Assembly: GCA_024305405.1 (NCBI GenBank)
Contig: JAKNDB010000099.1
Span: forward strand, 124,001-188,000
Source: Dirofilaria immitis
Lineage: Eukaryota > Nematoda > Chromadorea > Rhabditida > Onchocercidae
Direction: 5' to 3'
DNA length: 64,000 nt
The notes under the pieces were generated by a model that searched no databases, was not told where the DNA came from, and was given only the letters and a program-made list of their open reading frames with translations. Position 1 is the first letter of the stretch; every line of letters starts with the position of its first letter. Below are positions 38,782 through 50,041 of this stretch, piece by piece. The translations under genes were made by a program, and so were the position numbers.

Positions 38782-40834
38782 AAATAAATTTTAAAAACAT
38801 ACAGTATACAATTGCAAGCAAAAAATAATAAAAGCGCTGACTATATATATTACTCATATATGATAATTTTTCATTTCAATGAAAAAATAAAAATCAATTC
38901 TTGATTGCGTTTTATTTATCAAATAATAAATGTTCTTACTAATTAATATATTATGGTATAAAATTGAACAAAATTACGGTATATCTATTTTTACGGTTGA
39001 AATTTTTTCTTTACATATAACTGTAAGTAATTAAAGAAATTATCATTTAAAATGAACGTAATTTTAGTAAGCGATAAAGTTATCATAGTTTTTCGAGCGT
39101 TTCTATCTCTCCGTGATTTTACTTTCTCATTTGTTAAGCACTAAAGATTGTAATAAAAATTATTCCAAAAATTTTTATTACATAGAAGTGAAGGCAGATT
39201 TTGATTATTATCAGTGTAATGATTATATATTTATATATCAAAGCTTTCATTTCTTAACTTACTATTTACCTATTCACATTGAAATTAATAGATATGATTT
39301 ATTAAACATTTAAAAACGAAATGCATTCTCGGAATCATTTATTTAAAAAAATATAATCAATGAAAAGTTATTTTAGCGTGAAAAAAATTCAAATTTTATC
39401 AATCTATCAGATTGTAATTAACATTTTCTAATTATGTTTTTGACATCATCTACCGCAAGATGATAATGATAATTATCATCATTATTGATGTCATATTAAT
39501 AATGACTATAATTGTGATTATAATTAGTAGTTGATAGTTTCTATTACTTTGAAATGATTAGTTACAATTCTAAGTGTGAATAGAATATATCGAAGAGTTT
39601 AACTAATAAGCAGGAAAGATAGCAATTACAACTTTTAGTGCATCATTTATAAAAGGATTTTTTGAATGATAAAATTCGAATAATTGCTATATTTTTGATT
39701 ATGGAAAATAAGTAAAAATTTAGAGAAATTTAAAATTTTAATATTCCTTGAAATGTTTTAAATATCATTCTTTCATTAAAATATAGGATAAAATTTTCAT
39801 TTATCAATTCTTAATAAATATTTTAATATAAAAGTCTTGAATTGAATTTTTAAATAAAGAGAAGATAATGTACAAGAATATGAAGCTTTAGAATGCAAGA
39901 AGTCAGAATGATTTTGATAATCTTGGGATACTAGAAAGTGTTAAGAAACAATAGTATCAAATTGAACAATAATATCTCTTCGCAAATGTCTTAGATAATA
40001 TTGAAGATGAAAATGTTAGGACGATAGCTCTAATTTTACAAATCGAACAATTTATATCTGTGTATGTTATAAATTTTACAATCAAAGAGCTGCCAAAGAG
40101 CTTCATATCATAAAAATCGAAAACTACTTTATCAGATGCCTTAGAAGATGTATTAGTTGAGATCTTCCTACTAAATGGTTATTTTATCAAATTCAAATTC
40201 TTTTGAATTATCAATAATGAACATCTGGTGATACTAGAAAATTGTAAATTCGACAAGATGAAAAGAATCAAAAATTGGATGTCTAAGAAAACTGTTTATC
40301 AACGAAGGTATTACACTAATTTTAATCTTATTTAAAGTAGTGGTTTTGTTTTGCTATGAAAAATACAAATTAATCTGTTCAATTCTATGGAATTTTACAT
40401 TTTAGTTTTTAATCAATCATCTTTTCTTTTTCATTTGTTACATAATAATAATGAATGTGAATAAATTATGAAAATATACTTCTTACGTTATTCTTTCAAA
40501 TTTTCATTGATATTTTCCTTTAACATTAATTCAATGTCATTTTACGTATAATAATAACTTTAAATATAACAATAACATTTGTATAAACATAACAAAACAA
40601 TCTTTCTAATCATATTACAATTATGCCATCAACTTACTTAATTCACAGCAAAACTTTAATAATATGAATAGTAAGATTAAAAATTTCACTTACATATTTA
40701 TAATAAATCTTTAATTTCTAACGTCATTTTTAATCTAAGTATATTAACTAGAAATATATTGATTGCTTCAGATTCCTGATATATAAGTTGATGGAAAATT
40801 TGATAAACAATTTAAAATTTATTAAAAGAATTTT
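38782..40834. other. intergenic region between convergent genes
   Basis: About 2 kb between the 3' ends of the secreted-protein gene (+) and the CLOCK-class gene (-). I see no coding region; the frame at 39113-39313 is AT-rich noise. A palindromic ATAATGATAATTATCATCA tract lies near 39461-39483. Confidence 0.6.
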
Positions 40835-43800
40835 TTAACACTTATCACCGTGTAATGATGCAAGAAATCTTTTAAGATGCAATTCGCGAAGTTCCATTTC
40901 CTTCTGAAGTACTTGTTGTCGTAATATTTCACTTCGACGTTGCAATTCTTCCCAAACTTGTTGATACATTGGTGATATTGATAAAGCTGCCGGTGTTACC
41001 TACTCATAATACTATTCAATGTTACGTATCTTTATAAAGTTATATTTTAAAAAATTCATTGTTATGTAAAAATAATGGTACATAGATTTCTTTTTTCATA
41101 AAGATTAACGCTTAAAAGTGAAAAATTTTTACTGTGGATGCGCAAGATGTCGGCAAATTTGATACATTTATGCAAGATTCTTTGCTGTTTGGTGATTTTA
41201 CATCAGAACCTGCTATTTTTGAATCTGGTAAAGGATAATGTTCAATAAAAGCTAATGGTATTTGATTCCGTCGTTTTGTCGGTAATATTACCGATGATGA
41301 TGAAAGTGCGACAGATGGCTGTTGACAGAGCGATGATGTATGTTCAAATGAAGTTGACGGAGTAGTATCTGAATAGAAGAAACGGTATAATTCTCTAATA
41401 TATATTTATTACAAGATTTACCTATAATAACCATTTTATCATATTTGTTAACTAAAATAATAATGATAATAATAATTTATCAACTTCAATACTATTATTT
41501 TCAAAAATGCTATCGATTATAACAATATATTTACAAATCGTTTTTATGTTTAAATTGAATAACAGATAAAAAAATTTTTTAAGAATAAATTTTCCATATT
41601 TCAAAATGAAACTTTTATTTTTATGTAATTTTTTTGGCAGAATATATTTTAACATTTTTTTTTTTGATTTTCCAAATGAAATTTTATTTATTCTACCTGA
41701 CGATTCATTTGATCCTCGTTTTCGAATTCTTTTTGGTGGTAATGGTCCGACAACTATTTTTGCTGTACAACTGCTACTGGTATGTTTCTCGGGAATGATA
41801 ACGGATGCGGAATCATTGATTTGTTCCGATCGAGAATCATCTATTTCATTAATAATTATAATTTTCTATACTTGTTTTTAATATGCTTTCAAATTTTTAT
41901 CCATGGATTCTGTATCATTCTTCGATTTTTAATCAACATTGATGTTTTACATTGAAAATGTACAAAATAAATTGATATACTGTACATAATTTGTTATTTG
42001 ATTGTATTAAACGTATATCACTTCTAACAAAAACGTTTATTTTTCATAGCATACCTGACAAAAATCTGCCATTTGCAGACTTTGTAAAAAAAAAAATTAT
42101 CTAACCTGTACAGAATGATTTGGAACGATTTTCAACTGCTGATGATAATGATGGAGTAATTGATAAAGGACAGACGGTATTGATAACATTTGTGGTACAA
42201 TGAGAATTTTGTAAAGAACTTGCAATATTTGATGCTAAAAACTTCGAAATTTGCGTGGAATTACGTATATATTTGAAAATTATATGTGAAAAGTAAGTTT
42301 TGAAAAAATTTTATGAATCGTTTCAATTAAAAATTAAAACAAATGAATGATCAATTGATGATTGATTGATTGATCTAATCAGTAAACTTCCATCAATTAT
42401 TTTTCTTATCTTTAACAATATCAATTTATCATTTCTGTTATTTTTCCTTGCCTTTTGAAGATGGTATTGGAACTTCTTCGATAGATTTTGTCTTTGTAAA
42501 TGCAATTGTTTCTTTGAATTTCTTTACATTTTCTAAGCTTATCACACGATAATTACATCGTACTCGTTTAATTGATGTTTGACCTTCGATAACTGCCATA
42601 CAAATAATCCAAACCCATTGATGCGATTTTGTTCGCAATCGATGTGGTCTTATTTGATAAGTGCCAAGTTTTATTACTAGAAAATATGCAAAAAAGATGT
42701 AAATTAAGTAATCGATAAATAAACGTAGATGAAATGTTTAATTTATAGGAATTACTAACCTTTATTATTCAGTAATTTTAATTGATTTAAAGATTAATTT
42801 TTATTTAAAAAAAAATTATTAATAAAGAAATAATCGATAAAAATACATTGTGTATGGCATTCAGCTACTTGTAATAAATCGTCCATATGAATATAATCAT
42901 AACCACTTGTACCAAGTAGATCAAGACGACTATAACCTAATAATTGACTGAAAGTAAAAATTAATAATAGGATGGATTATATAGTATCAAATTATAATCA
43001 AATATATTTCCATATATTAATCATTTCAAATTTATCAATGTCTAATATAAAGTCTCATATATTATTCTAAACTTGAATATGTAAAATCATACTTGTCTAT
43101 TACTAAGAATAATATCGCTATTATCAAAATAACTTTTCACAAATAATAAGATTATATTTTTCATATGATATAGATATGTAACAAGAAGATAATCCTTTAG
43201 AGATAATTCATAGTTAAATTAGAACTGAATGAGTTATAAAGATATTTACCATCCTTCCGCATCAATGCAAATAAACTCGGTATTATAAAATACAGTGAAA
43301 TTAGCATTTCTTCGTTCCCATGAACTGATCGTTTCAAGCATTATCTCTGATTCTGGTCGATTTGATAATGGTACAATAACGCCAACAAATCGAAGAGATT
43401 CATTTGGTTCCTAATATTATGATCTTCTATGAAATGATTAAATTGTCAAATGTAAACCTTTCTTTTGCTTAAAGATTACTGAATCATTTAGAAAAATAGA
43501 AATATTTCAAAGTTATTAAATTCAAAATAATACATATTTTGACTCGAGAGTATGAATTATTGGAAAAAAATATTGGATAATGCCTTAACGAATTATTTCA
43601 AAAAAAAATATTTAAAAAATTTTTTAAATTACAAAAAACCCATATTAGTTTGATTAAGTACATCATTTCTCCACCTTATTTATTATTAAAGTAATTAAAA
43701 TTGAAAATATATTTTGCAAAATGAACAGAATGCAATCGTAAAACCAAAGTGTTGCAATTTATTAATTTATTAAAAATTTATTTAAAAAATTTCGCAAAAA

Positions 43801-46720
43801 TTTAATTGATTAAAAAAATTTTATTATACAAACACAACTACATTTATTATTATAATTTAATTACTGATAAATGCTATTAAGTAATTAAAAATTCATTTCT
43901 ATGCAGTAAAAATAAAAATATATTAATTCCAATGAAACGAAATATATTTAAAAAAAGCAGATGAAAATTTAAAAAAAAAAAAAAAACTTGCCATAATTTT
44001 AGTAATTTTTGCTTCGCTATTATCCGTTGCACTTTCTGCAACCACATCCGATGTGCATAAGCGATCTTTATTATGTGCTATTTCTTTCAGATAACCAGTT
44101 ATCAGTAATTGTCGACGTAATTTCTTCGTTACAACCATTTCCTGAATAGTTATGGTACTAGGTATATTGCTACTAATCGACATAGAATTTATTGCCTTGG
44201 TAGATATCGTTACATTGAAACTTTGTGCTGATGCATCGTCTAGTAAATCGAAGAAATTCGTTCCTTCCAATTCGCATATCTAAAAATTGATTTCTTTTTT
44301 TCTCCATTTCACATAAAATGATGGGATTATTTTTAGGAATTTTTAAAAAATTTGAATACCAAACTAAAAACAAAATAATAATTGAATTTAAATATTAAAT
44401 TTTTCCTTCTGAAAACTTTTTAAATTTCTTATATTTAATGATATTGTTTGCATATCATTAAGCATGTTTAAATTACAATATTTCTAGAAGAGATATAATA
44501 ACATGACATGATTATATAATGTTATCTACTATAGTATGGCACAGTGATACATGTCATCTTATCATATATGCTATCTGTTATACTGATTGCCCATGATCTC
44601 TATCATTTATACTATTCATGAATAATCAAAATATAATCAAATAAAATTTTACATTTAATCCTGAAAATTCGACTTACAATTTTTTAAAAAAGAAATGACA
44701 CTCGAAAAAATAAGCAAATATTTAATTGTAAAAAAAAATTTCAATTAAAATTTAATAAAATTCACTAAAACTAAAAGTCGCATAAAGAATTTTAAAAATT
44801 CATAGAATCTTAATTTCATTCATTTTTTCTTAAATTTAATTTAACATACTCATTGATCGATTAGAAGTGATTTGAAATTGTGGTAATGGATTACTTGATA
44901 AATATTGAGTGTCGGAAATATCTTAATTTTTTATGATCAAGAGATATTTTCTGTTGATAAGAAACAAATGAGAAAGGAGTTTATGTGCAAAGCAAGTTGA
45001 AAGGCAATAAGAGAAATAATGTCGCAAACTCATTTTTAGAACGATAATACTAAATTTATTGATAAAATTGATAAATTTTACCGTCTAAAATTCTGTTAAG
45101 AAATTATATTTCAATTGGTACCTTCAACTTATCAATTAGTTAACTACTAAAGCATTCATATGAAGTTGAGCAATTTCGGGAAGACTTTTTGTTTTTATTT
45201 TATTTCAAAAAAATAATTGAGCAAATGTGACAACGAGAACAATGCTAAAGATAAAGATGTTTTAAAAATTAATTAAAATTACCGTATCGTCGAAAAGTGC
45301 AGCAAAACTTGTAGATGCATGTTCAATATGTCCGGAACAATCAATGCAAAAACTTCCGGCAGCTAAAGCATCCATATAAATTTGGACGATTTCTGGAAGA
45401 TTACAACCGGTCGTAATGCGTAATTTAGAATCCATTGCTATGCTCAATGCTTCATCACTTGTCGATTCAGCTTGAACTGAAAAATTATTTCAGATTAATT
45501 CTGAAAAATTATTTCAGTTATTTCAAAATTTATACTTATATTCGTGGTGCTGAAAGTTTTGAAAAGCAGATTCTAAAAATAAGTACTGAAAAATAGCTAT
45601 TAAAGTAAAGTTAACTATTCGGAAATTGTTTATCATTCTTTTAAAACTTGAATCTTTTAACTATCATTGCTTTTTCTAATTGATAATAATTAACAAATCA
45701 ATTTTTCTAATTTATTTGTCATCTATTAGATTTATTCTTATATCATAGATCATTATAGATGAATGATTGAAATGTACTTTACTATGGAAAATGTCCACAT
45801 ATCTAATAAATTTTTATTGCTTCTTACAAACTTTTTGATCACTCATTAAACAACCATCTTTGGTACAAATTAATTGATATATTCGTTGATCTTTGCAACT
45901 GTATAATCTTACGTAATAATGCGTTATTTGACGCATGAAAATAATAAGGTTGAAATTAATGAAATAACTAACAATGTTTTTGTTTGAGAAAATTAATTGC
46001 ACATTTCAATACGCTGCTTTTATTCATTTTTCGATCGCCTTTTGCAACTAATAATGTCAATTCATCAATTAATCGATTGAATGTATCTCGTCGTCGTTTT
46101 TCACTTTCATTTCGAATTTTTCTACATTAGCAAAATAAATTATCGAACAGAGCAATGTCGCATTTTTAAATATTTAAAAAGAAAAATTATTTAATATTAA
46201 ATTTATTTTTACTTTTAATTTTATTGAAATTTTACAGTAATGACGGAATAGAATATTTTTTACAGTAGTGACGGAATAGAATATTTTTACAGTAATGACG
46301 GGATAGAATATACAATTATTTATTAATTTATTCAAAATTGATAGCAGAAATTTTTAGAATCTTAACCAGGAATTTTTAATTGTAAAAATCAAAGATATAA
46401 GCATGAATAATTTTCTTTTTTCTTATTAGAATCTTAAGCAGGAATTTTATTTTGAATTATTTTTAAAAAAAAAAAAGAATAGAAAATAGTTTATCTATGT
46501 TTACATATTTAATTTTTCATAGCTAAATAATATGAATTAATAAATAAATTTATATTATTGAAAAATTTTCGACATATTATTGTAAATAATTCAAAAATTA
46601 AATTATAAATTTTATTAATGATATTAATTATAAAATCAAAATTGAATACCTTTTCGAGCTTTTCTCGGAAAATATTGAAGTATTATCACTAAAACCAGAG
46701 CTTGAGCTACACTCTGCCAT
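40835..46720 (-). CDS. clock: CLOCK/NPAS2-class bHLH-PAS transcription factor
   Basis: Predicted nuclear DNA-binding factor that would pair with a BMAL/ARNT-type partner on E-boxes. Exons from the 5' end (minus strand): 46720-46650, 46121-45973, 45476-45283, 44279-43988, 43410-43250, 42947-42847, 42676-42528, 42234-42106, 41840-41697 (or from about 41869 in the phase-0 reading), 41368-41133, 40999-40835. The basic region and helix 1 read KIRNESEKRRRDTFNRLIDE; helix 2 reads RKMNKSSVLKCAINFL, close to the CLOCK pattern and unlike ARNT, HIF, SIM or NPAS4 classes. PAS-A spans exons 3-4 (LPEIVQIYMDALAAGSF, then LLITGYLKEI). PAS-B spans exons 5-7 with GYSRLDLLGTSGYDYIHMDD and KSHQWVWI, again the CLOCK signature. 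The C-terminal Ser/Thr-rich linker ends in a charged helix (QQVWEELQRRSEILRQQVLQ) resembling the CLOCK exon-19 coiled coil. The exon 4/5 junction does not agree in phase, and exons 7-9 can be read in two frames. The start ATG follows a probable trans-splice acceptor by 36 bases. Confidence 0.85.
46232..46312. repeat. three-copy 28-bp tandem repeat in CLOCK intron 1
   Basis: Three copies of a unit containing TTACAGTAATGACGGAATAG lie between exons 1 and 2 of the bHLH-PAS gene, differing by single substitutions (AGTAGTG, GACGGG). Seen directly. Confidence 0.9.
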
Positions 46721-46729
46721 TCGTCATTG

Positions 46730-46756
46730 GACGAAAATTTCTCTAATATTTTCGTC
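46730..46756 (-). promoter_or_regulatory. perfect hairpin in the leader of the CLOCK-class gene
   Basis: On the minus strand GACGAAAAT, a nine-base loop and ATTTTCGTC form a perfect 9-bp stem. It begins directly after a TTTTAG acceptor (AG at 46758-46757), so it would be the first thing after a spliced leader, and it ends nine bases before the ATG at 46720. A role in translation or splicing control is inference. Confidence 0.55.
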
Positions 46757-47904
46757 CTAAAATAAATTTAAAAAAGCAATTGAATTAAGGAATGATATAT
46801 TCTAGTAAAATCGTAAAAAAAATTAGAAAAAATGGAACTAAAGAAAGAAGCTTAAATTAAAAACTAAAATAATGAAATTTAGCAATAAGAACATGTTTAA
46901 AATTACTCCTATTGCTAATTCTACAGTACTACTATATGATAAGCAATAAAACGATTAAATAGTGAAAAGAAAAAAGAAATAATAAAAAAGTCTGAATAAT
47001 TCTTTTTTGGAATAAAAAAGTCGAAGTATTTTTTTAGCAAAAATTTCTCAAAAAATTATTACAAAAATTTCGATATTCCATCTATTTTTATGGTAAAATT
47101 TAAAAATGAAAAAATGAAAAATATAATAAAATGAAAAAATTCACATAAATATACTACCAGATGGAATGAAAAAGTGCAATGAAAATGAAATTTTTAATTC
47201 AAATGTTCGGTTGAAAATAAAAGTTTTGCATAAAAGGTTGCTGTTTTGAAAGAGGAAAATGGAGACGATGAAGTGGAGGGAATGCGAGGTTGGAAGGGGA
47301 TTGATAGAGGTGGAAGAAGGTTGATAGATTGTCATCGATGATAAAATGGCTTTCATTTTGGAGTAGCTTTTCATAAAAAATTTTTCAAGGTCAACAACTT
47401 AACGATTGATGATTAACCATCGTACTTTGACAAAACCGCCGTATTTCTGTCCCTTCTCCTCCTCCTTAACATTCGTATTCTTCGTCTTCATCTACTTTTC
47501 CAATTCCTTTTTCGTTTTACCTCCTTTTTTTCATATCATTTTTGCTTATTTCTATTCTTCTTAAGAAAAAGAAAAAAAAATTAAAATTCTATTTTGAAAT
47601 AATTAAGATGAAAGATAGGAAGAAAAGGAAAGAATTAAAAACGATAATTGATGGAAAATATACATTTTCTCTTTTATAGACAAATATACAAAAAATATTA
47701 AAGGTAATTTGGATGAGACAGAGCAAAAAGTAAGCAGTCGAGCGACAACAGAATCAGAAGAAATTATTTGAAGAAATTTTTTCAAGGTCAAAGTTGATGC
47801 TTGCATCTATTTTCCATTTCTACTCATATTCGTACTTCTTTGCTTTTTTGTTTAAAAAAATGCAAAAAAGTATCATATATATACATAAAAGTTTAAGAAT
47901 AGAA

Positions 47905-48240
47905 TTACAATGGAATAGAATATAATAGAATAGAACAAAATAAATACTAAAAGAATTATTGTTATAAATACAATTCATTGGAATAAAATAAGATAGCAGA
48001 TGACAAAAGAATTATTATTATTGCAAATTAGAATTATTATTACAAATTAAATTTAAATGGAATGGAATAAAATGGAATAAAATAAATATTCAAAAGAATT
48101 ATTATTATTATTATTGAAATTCAATTGAAATGGAACAAAACAAATTAGGATAAATACTTAAAAGAATTATTACTACTATTATTATCATAGATAAAATTAA
48201 GTTTGAAATGGAATAGAGTATGGAATAAAATAGAATAAGC
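47905..48240. repeat. degenerate array of TGGAATA / AAAAGAATTATTATT units
   Basis: The same two modules alternate at least four times: a TGGAATAGAATAAAATAAAT-like module and an AAAAGAATTATTATTATT module (near 47949, 48006, 48092, 48162), with unit length varying between about 60 and 90 bases. A decayed minisatellite. Confidence 0.75.
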
Positions 48241-49179
48241 TAAATGCTTTGAACCATTTATAATTATAAATAATATTCAAATATAGAAAATTACTATAGA
48301 ATGCTGGGTATATTATGATAAATAAATATATGTATATAGCAAATATCTCAGAATGATTAATTATGCTTAGAAAAATGTCATAAACACTACTAATTGGTAT
48401 GATCGGTAATTTGTCATCCATTCTACAGTAAGATAGCATACATACCTGTAATGGAATCATTTCAAAATTAAAGGATTCAAAAGTTATAAGAAGTTCTTAA
48501 CCCGTTGTACTTTAGATAAATATTTATAAAATTCTTTGACTAGGTTGTAACTTACCTGGAAATGCTTAATTTCTTTCATAAAATTATTGTTCTCTAAAAT
48601 TGTTCAAAATAAAACTCATAAATTCGAATATAATACATACAAAAATAAATATTGCCAAATTTTTCTGTAATTCAAATCCATTCATAAATATTATTTTCGA
48701 CAACAAACAATAATGAGAAATTTTTCGAAATTGAAATGTTAAACAAGCATGCATTGAATAATAGTGACAATTTGAAAAAAAAATTTTTAAGTTAACGAAT
48801 ATCAAAAATTAAATTCATATTCTAATTTCATACGAATGTTCCCATATATAAAATATAAATATAAATAACATATAATAATTCGTATTTATCTTTTGCATAC
48901 AATTTGATCTAAATAATTTATTAACTTAGAAAAATCAATAAATACTTTTTCAATTATATTCATTTATTTGTGATTAACCTAATAGCAATCCAATTTTATT
49001 CCTATTCACATCATACGGTATATTTTTAATTTTAATCTTTGATAAGCTAATTATTTTTTCAGTTATCTTTTAAATTATTTTATGAAATTTTCTGAAATGA
49101 TTATCGAATGATTATAGTATATAAGTTAGCCAAAAAATAATATCATAAAATGAATAATAAATATAATAAATTAATTGAA

Positions 49180-49212
49180 TTATCTATAAATATCATCGAT
49201 ATTTATAGATAA
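49180..49212. repeat. perfect inverted repeat, 15-bp arms
   Basis: TTATCTATAAATATC and its exact reverse complement flank the three-base loop ATC. Intergenic. Seen directly. Confidence 0.85.
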
Positions 49213-49460
49213 ATGTGAGAATTCTAAAAGAAAAAAATGAGAATAAAAAATTTGAATTATGAAATAAACATTACTTTTTAACAATAAGTGAATTTATGAT
49301 ATAAATGTATTTATATAAATACATTTATGAACGCTTTATACAATTTCTGAATTGATTATATCTAATAAAAAATTCCGGAAAAAAAATAACACCTATTTGG
49401 GGCCATTAAAAAATTAAATTTAAACAAAAATTATTATATTATTATGAAAGAAAGAATTCA

Positions 49461-49463
<3 letters not shown>

Positions 49464-49501
<38 letters not shown>
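49464..49501. repeat. TA microsatellite
   Basis: About 38 bases of uninterrupted alternating TA. Seen directly. Confidence 0.95.
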
Positions 49502-49503
<2 letters not shown>

Positions 49504-50014
49504 TTATCATAAAAATTTATCAAAATCTTTGAAATGGTTTGTTGTTTTTAATCAAACGTAACATTTTAAATAATTTCAAATTAATTATCAAATATTTGAA
49601 TTTTTAGCAATCAAGCTAGTTTTTGATTAATTGTTGTCCATTTCAATCATTCAAACACTTTTGAAAAATAATTTTCATTTTGAAAGGTAACTTTTTTGTT
49701 TGTTATTTTTTTCTGGCATATTGCCAATTAAAAGTCATTGAAAAAATTAATTTTCTTTTTGTGCAATCAGTTACACTAACATATACGAAATGAATTCAAT
49801 CTATTCATTTGATATTTTGCAGTAAATTAATTAAATAATTTCATATATTATTTTTCCTTTTTCTTTTTATTATCTAATAAAACAAAAAAAAAAAAAACCG
49901 AGTTAAATTTTGAGATAATAATTTATCGATAATAATTTATTATAATAGTACAAACAACTATTCCAATATCTTTTTTCAATTTATGAAAAATTATACGAAA
50001 AAAGCGAGAGACAT

Positions 50015-50041
50015 AGAGAGAGAGAGAGAGAGAGAGAGAGA
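50015..50041. repeat. GA microsatellite
   Basis: About 27 bases of uninterrupted alternating GA. Seen directly. Confidence 0.95.

Noticed and set aside
41606..41881. 91-codon + strand frame over the CLOCK locus
   Set aside because: It is the antisense shadow of CLOCK exon 9 and its flanking introns.
45814..46002. Minus-strand frame with Cys-rich segment between CLOCK exons 2 and 3, considered as an extra exon
   Set aside because: Exon 2 (ending 45973) joins exon 3 (starting 45476) in matching phase and with family-like sequence; the extra frame has no CLOCK counterpart.
49464..49501. TA tract as CRISPR or telomeric repeat
   Set aside because: Plain dinucleotide microsatellite; no spaced repeats and no TTAGGC arrays anywhere in the window.
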